DNA of 64,000 nucleotides. Source: Endobugula sp047636495. Lineage in GTDB: Bacteria; Pseudomonadota; Gammaproteobacteria; Pseudomonadales; Cellvibrionaceae. The stretch covers positions 1-64,000 of the forward strand of contig JBLILH010000002.1 of the NCBI GenBank assembly GCA_047636495.1, in the 5' to 3' direction. This document shows positions 45,101-54,951 of the stretch, one piece after another (position 1 is the first letter of the stretch; each line of letters opens with the position of its first letter). A program made the translations under genes and the position numbers. Below the pieces are notes generated by a model that saw only the letters and a list, made by a program, of their open reading frames with translations, had not been told where the DNA came from and made no database searches.

Positions 45101-46874
45101 ATGAAAAAAACAATGCTCCTATCAAAATCACTGAGGTCGTGTTGCGCGACGCTCATCAATCTTTATTCGCTACCCGTTTACGTATTGACGATATGTTCCC
45201 TATCGCAGAGAAACTTGACGGCATTGGCTATTGGTCCTTATAAACTTGGGGCGGGGCAATCTTTGATTCATGCATTCGTTATTTATGTGAAGACCACTAG
45301 AATCGTACTCGAAAACTCAAAAAAGTGATGTCCAATATCCGTCAGCAAATGTTATTGCGTGGACAAAACCTATTAGGCTACCGTCATTATGTAGACGACG
45401 TCGTTAAAAAATTTGTTGAACGTGCGGTAGTCAATGGCGTGGATGTATTCCGTGTATTTGATACGATGAATGATCCGCGTAATATGACCACTGCGATGCA
45501 AGCGGTTAAAATAAGGGGGGCACGCACAAGGCACTATTTCGTACACGACCAGCCCCGTACATAATTTAACTGGCTGGTTAGACCTAGCAAAGAAAGTTGA
45601 AGACATGGGTGCCGACTCTTTAGCCATTAAAGATATGGCGGGTATTTTAACGCCTTATGATGCCTTTGAACTCGTTAGCCAACTCAACGCGAGCCTAGAT
45701 ATCCCTATTGCCTTACATGCCCATGCAACATCGGGTTTGTCATCTATGACGCTGCTTAAAGCCATAGAAGCAGGTATTGATCATATTGGTACCGCGATAT
45801 CATCCATGTCAATGACCTATGGTCAATCACCAACAGAATCTATTGTTGCTGCATTTAAGGGCACGGAACGTGTTCCACAATTAGACTTAGGTAAGCTTGA
45901 AGGTGCCTTACGCGGTGTTGATTCACGCATTCTTTTTGCTCAAGTGCCGGTTGGCATGCTGACCAACATGGAAAGCCAACTCAAAGAACAAGGCGCTAGC
46001 GATAAGTTTGATAAGGTGCTTGAAGAAATACCCTGTGTCCGTAAAGATCTAGGCTACATACCACTGGTGATACCCACGTCACAAATTGTTGACACACAGG
46101 CAGTCATTAATGTATTGACTGGCGAGCGCTATAAAAGTATCTCAAAACAAACACAGGGTATTTTAAAAGGCGAATACGGTGCTGCACCGGCTAAATTTAA
46201 TGCTGAGCCACAAGTAAAAGTATTAGATGGTGGCAAAGCTATGAGTTGTCGACCGGCAGTTTTACTCACCGCCGAAATTGAAAAACTGTCTACTGAATTA
46301 AACGTTTTCTCCACCGAAAAAAATATTTCTCTAGCGAAGAATACCGTAGAAGATGTATTTATTTACGCACTGTTCCCGCAAATTAGTTTGCAGTTTTTAG
46401 AAAACTGCAACAATCCTGATGCCTTTGAACCGGTTCCTACAATTGAAGAAAGAACAATATCGAGTACACCTCACACACAGGATAAGAGCAGCGCTTATGT
46501 CATTAATGTCAACGACAAACACCATCATGCGAAAATCAACAGCAATAACGATAATTTGACAGCGTTCAAGTCTCTATCGACGACCAGTTGTTTGTGGCAC
46601 AAGTTTTTGACGATGACGCAAGTGACAACAATGATGATCCTGTCAATGCCACGGGAGAACCACTCAAACCACCACTTTCAGGCAATTTTTTTCAAGCACT
46701 GGTACAACCTCAAAGTAGCATCAAAGTGGCATCAAAGAAGGCCCAATTTTAATTGTTCTAGAAACAATGAAAATGGAAACTGAAATAAGATCACCAAGAG
46801 ATGGCGTAGTCAGTACTGTTGCTGTCAAACAGGGTGATACGGTTTCTGTAGACGATATTTTATTAACGCTATAG
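45101..46874 (+). pseudogene. oadA: Oxaloacetate decarboxylase alpha subunit, degraded
   Basis: The remnant covers the whole gene. After ATG 45101 an indel in the A-run shifts the frame into ITEVVLRDAHQSLFATRLRI. Two nonsense changes follow: WSL-stop-TWGG where a Glu is expected and EDH-stop-NRTRKL where a Trp is expected. The frame shifts at a G6 run near 45516 before HAQGTISYTTSPVHNLTGW. A long intact stretch (45605 to about 46560) covers the rest of the carboxyltransferase domain. It shifts again before DDQLFVAQVFDDDASDN, and once more before the biotinyl domain, whose ETMKMET is still readable. The enzyme was the biotin-dependent part of a Na+ pump that decarboxylates oxaloacetate. Confidence 0.95.
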
Positions 46875-46908
46875 CCGTTAATATTTTGGCAACTCTTATT
46901 TAGACAGC

Positions 46909-48110
46909 ATGGCTGATTGGCCTGGGTATTATTTTTCGTGGATAAAGCATTCAATTTATGGTCAGATTCCGGCATTGCCAATATGCAAGTAGGCCAAGCA
47001 GCGATGATCGCTGTGGGCATATTGTTGTTGTATTTAGCTATGGCTAAACGTTTTGAACCGCTACTGCTCTTACCCATTGAGATTGGCTGTATACTAGTGA
47101 ATATCCCTGGTGCCGGACTATACGCAGAACCTGTTTATGCTCTAAAAGTAGCCTAGAGTCGCCTGAAGGCTTGTTTTACTATATTTTCCATATAGGGATC
47201 GAGACGGGTGTATTCCCACTGATGATATTCATGGGGGTCGGCGCAATGACCGATTTTGGGCCATTACTCGCCAACCCTAAAACCCTTTTATTAGGCGCTA
47301 CCGCACAGTTCGGCATATTTACAACGGTTATAAGCGCAATCGCACTCACACAAACAGGCTTAGTTGATTATAGCTTAGCGCAAGCGGCGGCTATTGGCAT
47401 TATTGGTGGTGCTGACGGCCGCCACTTCTATTTTTGTATTCAGTAAATTAGCGCCCGAATTATTAGGCGCTATTGCCGTCGCGGCTTATTCTTATATGGC
47501 ACTGGTACCCCTTATTCAGCCACCGATTATGCGTGCATTTACGAACAAAGAAGAGCGCCAAATTGTGATGCGCCAGTTACGCAAGGTCTCTACAACAGAA
47601 AAGATTTGCTTTCCTATTATCTTGGTGGTTCTAGTGGCACTTTTACTGCCTAGCGCCGCCCCCTTATTAGGTATGTTTTGCTTTGATAAGTTGATGAAAG
47701 AGTCTGACGTTGTCGATCGTTTAAGCGACACCGTACAGAACGCCTTGATCAATATTGTGACTATTCTGTTAGGGCTAGGTGTAGGTGTAGGTGCAAAATT
47801 AAGTTCAGAATCATTTTTGAATGTTGAAACGATTGGCATTTTATTATTAGGACTTGTCGCTTTTTGCATTGGCACTATGTCTGGCGTTTTGATGGCGAAA
47901 CTAATGAACGTCTTTTCGGAAAATAAGATCAACTCACTGATTGGTTCAGCGGGTGTCTCTGCATTGCCGATGGCAGCTCGCGTGTCCAATAAGGTCGGGT
48001 TGGAAGAAAATAGTCAGAACTTTTTATTGATGCATGCGATGGGGCCAAATGTAGCAGGTCTTATTGGATCTGCAGTGGCAGCAGGGGTGATGCTAAGTTA
48101 TTTAAAATAA
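46909..48110 (+). pseudogene. oadB: Oxaloacetate decarboxylase beta subunit, frameshifted
   Basis: The N-terminal part (FFVDKAFNLWSDSGIANMQV, LLLYLAMAKRFEPLLLLPIE) runs into a stop near 47154. After a shift, ESPEGLFYYIFHIGIETG continues to GIIGGADG near 47414, where the frame shifts again into SIFVFSKLAPELLGAIAVAAYSYMALVPLI and stays open to the normal end AGVMLSYLK. At least two indels disable this multi-pass Na+-translocating subunit. A short GGTGTA repeat near 47780 lengthens one loop. It follows oadA directly. Confidence 0.93.
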
Positions 48111-48123
48111 ACGACCTACAGAT

Positions 48124-48268
48124 TAAGGGCATCTCTAAAACGCACTTTTCCCCGATTGCTGCGTCGGCTCCGTGCTCGAATCCTCATGTATACTTTATAC
48201 ACTGCGGTTCTCCGCGCGGTGACTTCTTGCACTCACGAAAAAATTACTGTTTTCAGAGGTGTCCTTAC
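48124..48268. mobile_element. MITE-like element, ~145 bp, 17/18-bp inverted repeats
   Basis: TAAGGGCATCTCTAAAA (48124-48140) is matched inverted by TTTTCAGAGGTGTCCTTA (48251-48268), with three mismatches and one gap. The interior is non-coding and includes the near-palindromic GTATACTTTATAC. The form fits a short non-autonomous repeat. It lies just after the dead oadB. Confidence 0.6.
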
Positions 48269-48318
48269 GTAATTATATATGCATGGTTTTTTTATATTGA
48301 ATGGATCAATTTTTGATG

Positions 48319-48501
48319 TTAGACCGCACCATGCCACCGAGCAATGCCGTAACTAAATACACTTAGCACTGTCATCACGCATAAGATCACACCCAATAAC
48401 AACCAAGGACGAAAAGGCTTGCGGTCCACTTGATGAATAGATGAACTTAAGTAGTGGTCTACTTTTGCTTGATCTTCTGGTGTTAGTTCTGAATGACTCA
48501 T
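48319..48501 (-). CDS. DUF3094 small membrane protein
   Basis: The 60-residue protein reads MSHSELTPEDQAKVDHYLSS, then VDRKPFRPWLLLGVILCVM and a single transmembrane helix. This is the DUF3094 pattern (TPEDQ..VD.YL...  V.R.PFRPW.LL). Function is unknown. ATG 48501 is chosen over an upstream in-frame start at 48528. Confidence 0.8.
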   Translation of the reverse strand: MSHSELTPEDQAKVDHYLSSSIHQVDRKPFRPWLLLGVILCVMTVLSVFSYGIARWHGAV

Positions 48502-48647
48502 AAAAATCGCTCTCGCATTTATTGGCACATCAATCGCTGACGCATTGTTTTTGCTAACATATTTTCTTCAAATATCTAACGAGTGTAACATTGATACTGA
48601 TAACTCGTCATGCATCAGTATGCAGTAGGGGGAGTAGATATTTATGG

Positions 48648-49706
48648 TTAAAAACCGTCTAAAACAATTTTCCCTATAGAGCGACCCGATTCTATTTCGG
48701 CATGGGCTGCCTTTAAGTTTGTCGCATTAATAGCCCCTAAGTTTTTACCTATCGTAGTTTCTATATGGCCTAGATCAATAAGGTCTCCGACTCGATTAAG
48801 TAGATGATGCTGTTCTTGCATATCGGCTGTTTTAAACATCGATCGGGTATACATAAACTCCCAATGTAGCGAGATACTTTTGCGCTTCAAAATATTGATA
48901 TTCAGCGCTTGAGGATCATCAATTAGAGCAATCTTACCAAATGGCGCGAGTATTTCTGCATAGGTTTCAAAATATGAATCGGTGCTGTTTAAGCTCGCCA
49001 CATGCGTCACAGGACCAACCCCTAAAGCCTCTATTTGTGGCTGTAACGGCTGGGTATGATCCACCACATGATGAGCACCCAGTTTTTTCACCCACGCCTG
49101 CGAGCTCACTCGTGATGCGGTTGCAATAATAGTTGCGCCCGTAATGGCTTTGGCCAACTGCACAAGAATAGAGCCTACCCCACCCGCTGCGCCTACCACT
49201 AATATCACTTCATCAGAAGACTCCGTAGCATCCGGGCTTTGTTGTTTAATGCCCAAACGCTCAAACAGTAATTCCCAGGCCGTAATCGCCGTTAACGGTA
49301 ACGCTGCCGCTTCTGCACTAGACAACGTTTTGGGTTTTCTACCGACGATGCGCTCATCCACCAATTGATACTCGGCATTACTACCTGGGCGAGTTAAATC
49401 ACCAGCGTAATAAACCGCTTCACCCAATGTAAATGTAGTTACCGCATCACCTACAGCGACCACTTCGCCTACTGCGTCCCAGCCAATCACTTTATAGTCA
49501 GTGTTATCAGACGATACGCTTTTGCGAATTTTACAATCTACCGGATTCACCGCAATCGCTTTAATCTTGACCAACAAATCATGGCATGTAGCCGTTGGCT
49601 GTGGCAGAGTGATATCTACCAGAGATTCGTTCTGGTCAATAGGCAATGCCTTGATATAACCTACTGCTTTCATCATATTAATGTCACTCATACTATTTTT
49701 ATCCAT
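48648..49706 (-). CDS. Zinc-type alcohol dehydrogenase-like/quinone oxidoreductase family protein
   Basis: This 352-residue MDR-superfamily protein has the N-terminal catalytic fold (KIKAIAVNPVDCKIRKS, GWDAVGEVVAVGDAV) and a Rossmann cofactor domain with VVGAAGGVGSILVQLAKAITG. It lacks the structural zinc cysteines, so it resembles the YhdH/ZADH quinone-oxidoreductase branch, using NAD(P)H on an unknown enone or quinone. ATG 49706, with GGAG five bases upstream, is favoured over the TTG at 49727. Confidence 0.85.
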   Translation of the reverse strand: MDKNSMSDINMMKAVGYIKALPIDQNESLVDITLPQPTATCHDLLVKIKAIAVNPVDCKIRKSVSSDNTDYKVIGWDAVGEVVAVGDAVTTFTLGEAVYYAGDLTRPGSNAEYQLVDERIVGRKPKTLSSAEAAALPLTAITAWELLFERLGIKQQSPDATESSDEVILVVGAAGGVGSILVQLAKAITGATIIATASRVSSQAWVKKLGAHHVVDHTQPLQPQIEALGVGPVTHVASLNSTDSYFETYAEILAPFGKIALIDDPQALNINILKRKSISLHWEFMYTRSMFKTADMQEQHHLLNRVGDLIDLGHIETTIGKNLGAINATNLKAAHAEIESGRSIGKIVLDGF

Positions 49707-50151
49707 CTCAATCTCCGCTTTCAGCAAAAAGCTAATAAAAGGTCACTATATCTATACCGCGATCAACTGTTCAAGGCACTCATCATAGTTGCAGACTCAA
49801 TAAAATCACATGGTAAAGCGAGCAATAAATAATACAGTGAACGACAGATGGTGAATAAACTGCAAAATATCCAACATGCTCCTCAGTCGCACCGCAACAC
49901 AATCATAAGCAACGCAAGAAACACACACATTTTAGAGACTCCGGACTCAGGAAGCATCGGCTGCATCAATCGACAGCTAAACACATTAATTATCAAAGTT
50001 ATTCATTGTGGTTTGAAATTTTTAGAGGCAGCGTCATCGCGTTTCGCATATCGTCACCAACAGGTTAAACGCGCCATTGATCACACTTCGTTTACTAGCC
50101 CGTGCTTGTTGACTCCCCCTCCGCGATCTGCGGTCATGCACTAGTTACGAT
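49707..50151. other. Intergenic, 445 bp, no gene recognised
   Basis: Open frames here are short and lack family character. No repeat or RNA fold was recognised. Confidence 0.5.
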
Positions 50152-50793
50152 CTACAGCCAGCTTGGCCCCCGTAGTGTTAACTCAGCGAATCGCACAAAT
50201 AAATCAGGGTTCAAAAAGCCGGTGAATAAAAAACCCCAAACAGCTCCAGTGAAATGCGCCATATGGCCGATACGGTCATTAGATTTTTTATCTTTCAGCC
50301 ATGAATAAATCAAATAACCAACGCCCGCAAGGATTTTGGGGATAGCTATGATTCCATATAGATACAAATTATCCCAAGGCGCAAATATAATCACTGCAAA
50401 TACCACCGCAGAGACTCCACCCGAAGCACCTAGAGCAGCATAACTTGGATTCTTTTTATGCCTTATATAGCTAGGGATAGATGAGACGATAATACCACCA
50501 AAATACAATATCAAATATGTAGCCGTCGAAAACTCCCCAAAGAAATGCGGGTAATACATCTGCTCAATGGCGGAACCAAATGACCATAAAACAAACATAT
50601 TAATAGCCAAATGCATCGTTCCGTCGTGAATAAAGCCAGATGTAATAAACCTGTGCCACTGTTTATGATGGCTAATCGTCATTGGATGAAACAGTAATGC
50701 AGATTTCCCTTTACGGTTATTCATCAGCACAAATGACACAAAGCAGGTTAATGCAACAATAATATTAGTACTCGTGAGAATACTAGAGTCCAT
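50152..50793 (-). CDS. Rhomboid-family intramembrane serine protease
   Basis: The 213-residue membrane protein has about six helices. The catalytic Ser lies in ALGASGGVSAVV (about residue 125) and the His in DRIGHMAHFTGAVWG (about 180); WHRFITSGFIHDGTMHLAINMFVLWSFG is the family L1-helix 2 region. It would cleave membrane proteins within the bilayer. It is a single-gene unit. Confidence 0.9.
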   Translation of the reverse strand: MDSSILTSTNIIVALTCFVSFVLMNNRKGKSALLFHPMTISHHKQWHRFITSGFIHDGTMHLAINMFVLWSFGSAIEQMYYPHFFGEFSTATYLILYFGGIIVSSIPSYIRHKKNPSYAALGASGGVSAVVFAVIIFAPWDNLYLYGIIAIPKILAGVGYLIYSWLKDKKSNDRIGHMAHFTGAVWGFLFTGFLNPDLFVRFAELTLRGPSWL

Positions 50794-51359
<566 letters not shown>

Positions 51360-52187
51360 TTAAGCAAAGAGACTAACGATGCTGCCTAGTGACCGCGCAG
51401 GTTGTTCAGTACCGCCCATCGCGACTAGCTGCTCCATTAGTTTATTGAACATATTTTCTTGTGTTTCATTCATATCATCAACGGCTTGATCGTCCCATGA
51501 TGTATTACCCTCTGCATCACTTTTACTCGCACTACTGTCTGTTCGGTGAGTCATGGATTGACCCTCTTCTGAGCGCTCAACCTGAAGGCGTTGCTCTTCT
51601 ATACGCTGTTCACGGTCTATCGCGAGCAATTCGATTCTAGCGGCCGATTCCATTTGCACTGCTTCTGCAGCCACTTTACGGTCCTGCGCTGATGGTTCTG
51701 CTGGCGCTAATGCCGCACGTCGTATAACTTGCGCTTTTTCGATGGTCATTTGTGGCGTAGATGCTGCGCCAGTACTAATCGGCACCTCACCTGAAACCGC
51801 ATAGTTAACACCGTCAGGACCTCTTTCATACTCATAACTAGGTGCGCCCGCATACTGACCACCGATCGCCGCATGTGCACGTTCATGATTACGGACTTCT
51901 CTATCGAGTGTCGACAATGTATTGATTGTTCGCTGGTCGATTTCTGCTTGTTGCTGCTGAGCCTGTTTTTCCTGCTCTGCTGCATCGGACTGCTGCTGAG
52001 ATAATTTTTCAGAGGATTTATCCGACGCTGCCGAATCGGTATGAGCTGTCTCAGCAGCCTGCTGTACGGGCGTAAATATATCATCTTGACTATCGGTAGA
52101 TTCTTCACTCACAGCGGATCGTAAGGTAGCGCTTGCTGCTAAATTATTCGGCATATATGCCGTAGGTAATATCGAATTAATGTTCAT
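51360..52187 (-). CDS. SprA/CJM1_0395-type putative metalloprotease
   Basis: The 275-residue protein has a low-complexity Gln/Ser/Ala-rich N-terminal half, then the family core REVRNHERAHAAIGGQYAGA, YERGPDGVNYAVSGEVPI and PQMTIEKAQVIRRAALAPAEPSAQDRKVAAEA. The HERAH resembles a zincin HExxH motif in which the second residue is the Glu. Proteolysis has not been shown for most members. The gene sits 78 bp downstream of a small flagellar-like gene on the same strand. Confidence 0.82.
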   Translation of the reverse strand: MNINSILPTAYMPNNLAASATLRSAVSEESTDSQDDIFTPVQQAAETAHTDSAASDKSSEKLSQQQSDAAEQEKQAQQQQAEIDQRTINTLSTLDREVRNHERAHAAIGGQYAGAPSYEYERGPDGVNYAVSGEVPISTGAASTPQMTIEKAQVIRRAALAPAEPSAQDRKVAAEAVQMESAARIELLAIDREQRIEEQRLQVERSEEGQSMTHRTDSSASKSDAEGNTSWDDQAVDDMNETQENMFNKLMEQLVAMGGTEQPARSLGSIVSLFA

Positions 52188-52264
52188 ATCATTCTCCCCT
52201 CGTTGTCTACTTACTGCTATTCCTATAGTTGATGAAACGATATAGTGGCGTTATGTCCAACTCC

Positions 52265-52522
52265 TTAAGCTTCAATATCAATGAGCGCACCCAATGCCTG
52301 ATCTGCCACATCAATAATCTTTGCTGATGCGTTAAACACATGTTGCTCTTGCTGAATGTTAATCATTGGCTCAACGATATCGGTACTCGCTAAAGGTGCA
52401 CGCTCTAGCGTACCAGACAATACAATTTCATTCGCCGACTCGGTAATAGAGCGACTGCTATTCTGCATGCCAGAAATGCCTTGCTGAAAAACGGTACTGA
52501 TGCCGGCGGATGTATTAATCAT
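52265..52522 (-). CDS. Small flagellar rod/hook-like protein
   Basis: The 85-residue protein starts INTSAGISTVFQQGISGMQN and has SITESANEIV, reminiscent of the N-terminal rod-protein segment. Its end, EPMINIQQEQHVFNASAKII then DVADQALGALIDIEA, resembles the C-terminal domain of flagellar basal-body rod proteins. It appears to be a miniature with both ends and no middle. ATG 52522 is chosen over an upstream start at 52567. Pairing with the SprA-like gene suggests a shared surface or flagellar process. Confidence 0.55.
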   Translation of the reverse strand: MINTSAGISTVFQQGISGMQNSSRSITESANEIVLSGTLERAPLASTDIVEPMINIQQEQHVFNASAKIIDVADQALGALIDIEA

Positions 52523-52651
52523 AATGATTACCTCAGTAAGTAGGTATTGCCTATTACACATTAACATTAATGAATGATATCAATACTCAATGCGTAGTGT
52601 ACCCAACAACTGTATGAAAAACACCCAGTAATAAGGGCGCTTTAAGACTGT

Positions 52652-53353
52652 TTACATGTAAGAAAACGCAGGCGGCAATATTTTGCCTATATCTAAGTCG
52701 TTTTTAATATGAATACCCTGAGGATTAGACAAAAAAGGAATATGACCCAAACACGGTGCATCCAATCTCTGTTCTAGATCGACAAGCGATTCGGCATAAG
52801 CCGGCATACTAGGGTCAATATGGTTTGACACCCAGCCCGCTAAAAATAAGCCATCGCGGCGAATAGCCTCGGCAGTTAAATATGCATGATTTAAACAACC
52901 TAAGCGCATACCCACCACCATAATCACCGGCAGCGATAAAATTTTTGCAACATCGGCTAGGGTTTCTCGCGCATTAAGCGGCACACGCCAGCCACCGGCC
53001 CCTTCGATAATGACAAAATCGGTGCGCTGCATGAGCACTCCACGGCAAAAACCCGCCAGCTGGCTGGCACGCAAACTGCGACCTTCCTGTGCCGCTGCCA
53101 CATGAGGGGCCATGGCTGCGGCCAACGCCACAGGATTAATTTGCTCATAGCTAAGCGAGGTATTAATGGCTTCCTGCAGGATTAATGCATCATCATTGCG
53201 CAGGCCATCAGGTGTTTTTTTGCATCCTGCGGCAAGGGGTTTAAGCGCCGCAGTGCTTAAACCTTGCATATTAGCCGCATGAATTAAGCCTTCACTAATC
53301 AAGGTTTTGCCAACATCAGTATCTGTGCCGGTAACAAAAAAATGCGCGGGCAT
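52652..53353 (-). CDS. bioD: Dethiobiotin synthetase
   Basis: The 233-residue P-loop enzyme closes the ureido ring of dethiobiotin using CO2 and ATP. FVTGTDTDVGKTLIS (residues 6-20) is the Walker A; LKPLAAGCKKT and VIIEGAGGWRVPLN are conserved substrate and Mg sites. It overlaps bioC by one base and is last in the bioBFHCD operon. Confidence 0.96.
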   Translation of the reverse strand: MPAHFFVTGTDTDVGKTLISEGLIHAANMQGLSTAALKPLAAGCKKTPDGLRNDDALILQEAINTSLSYEQINPVALAAAMAPHVAAAQEGRSLRASQLAGFCRGVLMQRTDFVIIEGAGGWRVPLNARETLADVAKILSLPVIMVVGMRLGCLNHAYLTAEAIRRDGLFLAGWVSNHIDPSMPAYAESLVDLEQRLDAPCLGHIPFLSNPQGIHIKNDLDIGKILPPAFSYM

Positions 53354-54171
53354 TACGTTTTACCTTTCTTTTGTATTATCCAGCCATCGACGTCATAGCT
53401 TGCGGGAATGCCCTGGGTCGTTCTATATTTTTCGTAGGCTTGTATTAATTGATTAAATCGTTGCTTGCCCGTTAAGCCTTGTCGATGCTCTGCGGTGATC
53501 ACATTAGCACCGACTTCTTTCAACCCTTGCATGGCGTCGATAACAGAATCGAAATACTCTGTCACGGTTTCATGAAAGTGATTAATCACTACAAAGTCAT
53601 TATTCACGATGGCTGCCTGCCATTGAGAACGGCGATGACATGGATTGACGTGCGGCAGCTGGTCGACGGTTGCCCACGCTTGGCGCAACTCGATTAACGT
53701 ATTTGAACCTAAACTAGTAAAACAACAAAAGCCATTGGGCGTTAACACACGATAAAAACTTTTCATTAACGCGGATAAATCGTCACACCACTGCAAAGAA
53801 AAATTCGAAAAAATAATATCAACTGAATTATCTTCCAGTAATAAATCTTCTGCTTCACAACGCAACCATTCAACATTGGTGCAGTCAGCATTATTTTCTT
53901 TAGCTACGGCTAACATGCCTTCGGCGATATCCACGCCAATATATTTTTCAGACTGATAGGTTTCGTTAAGTTGACGAGTAAAAAAACCCGTGCCACAACC
54001 AATATCAGCGATAGTTATTTTTTTCCCCAAATTGAAAGTTTGACAACCAATGACTTGATTCATCACAGACAACATTTTTTTGCCCGATTGCTGCTGAACG
54101 TTAGCCGCTTTATCATACCGTGCAGCCGAACGACTAAATGAATCAGCAATGTTTTTTTTATAGGGATTCAT
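53353..54171 (-). CDS. bioC: Malonyl-ACP O-methyltransferase BioC
   Basis: The 272-residue SAM-dependent methyltransferase begins biotin synthesis by methylating malonyl-ACP. It shows the N-terminal family motif ADSFSRSAARYDKAANVQQ, the SAM loop IADIGCGTGFFTRQL and VDIIFSNFSLQWCDDL. It overlaps bioH by 4 bp. Confidence 0.95.
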   Translation of the reverse strand: MNPYKKNIADSFSRSAARYDKAANVQQQSGKKMLSVMNQVIGCQTFNLGKKITIADIGCGTGFFTRQLNETYQSEKYIGVDIAEGMLAVAKENNADCTNVEWLRCEAEDLLLEDNSVDIIFSNFSLQWCDDLSALMKSFYRVLTPNGFCCFTSLGSNTLIELRQAWATVDQLPHVNPCHRRSQWQAAIVNNDFVVINHFHETVTEYFDSVIDAMQGLKEVGANVITAEHRQGLTGKQRFNQLIQAYEKYRTTQGIPASYDVDGWIIQKKGKT

Positions 54172-54944
54172 AAAAAGTGCTCAGTAATAAAGTGATTCAA
54201 AACAACCTCTAGTCGTTTCGACGGCATATGTAATAAATGTCCTGACCGTGCCATCACTGCATATTGATGATGCACATTTATTTTTTGTATTTTTTCTACC
54301 GTTTGCACAGGGACTAAGGCATCACTTTCACCAAAACAGTGAAGCGCGGGGCAAGTAATCTTTTGTAACGCGGTTTGATTATTAATGTCTCGCAATAAGT
54401 CTAAACCCGATAAGTAGTGGGTAAGTGGCTGCGGGGATGTTTTTTTTGAAGTGAAGAGCGATTGCAAATAACGTTTTTGATCACGTCGATGAACATCTCC
54501 TTGTAACACCAACTTCCAGAAGCGTGGTAAGGTTTTTTCTGCATTATCTTTATATGCTTGATGAAAAGCCGAAAACACCTCTCTCGACATAGCCGTTGGC
54601 CAATCATCGCTAGCGACAAACTGTGTATTACTCGCCAAGGTAATTAAACCACTCACCGACTGCGGGCACATTGCCGCGATACGTGTCGCCAACATACCAC
54701 CCAGCGACCAACCCATTAATATACACGGCCTACATAACTTTTTATGTAGCTTCTCACACAGAACGTCAACATCAGATTCATACACCACATCCACCACCAC
54801 AACATCGGTCCACTGCTGTAGAAATGGAATAATGGCTTGCCATACCTGAGCACTCATTCCCCAGCCGTTTAATAACACTATAGGGGTCATTATTGCGTGT
54901 GGGGTCGATCCGGTATATCTATATTGTGTTATCTGGTGAGTCAT
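54168..54944 (-). CDS. bioH: Pimeloyl-ACP methyl ester esterase BioH
   Basis: The 258-residue alpha/beta hydrolase removes the methyl group from pimeloyl-ACP methyl ester. The nucleophile Ser is in MGWSLGGMLA, Asp in CFGESDALVP and His in RSGHLLHMP. ATG 54944, 7 bp after the bioF stop, is chosen; the open frame starting at 54998 lies inside bioF. Confidence 0.94.
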   Translation of the reverse strand: MTHQITQYRYTGSTPHAIMTPIVLLNGWGMSAQVWQAIIPFLQQWTDVVVVDVVYESDVDVLCEKLHKKLCRPCILMGWSLGGMLATRIAAMCPQSVSGLITLASNTQFVASDDWPTAMSREVFSAFHQAYKDNAEKTLPRFWKLVLQGDVHRRDQKRYLQSLFTSKKTSPQPLTHYLSGLDLLRDINNQTALQKITCPALHCFGESDALVPVQTVEKIQKINVHHQYAVMARSGHLLHMPSKRLEVVLNHFITEHFL

Positions 54945-54951
54945 AAACAAG

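Noticed and set aside
45101..48110. Explaining the oad damage as sequencing error only
   Set aside because: Some shifts are at homopolymers (A and G runs), but the substitution stops replacing expected Glu and Trp codons and the many separate lesions make error alone unlikely.
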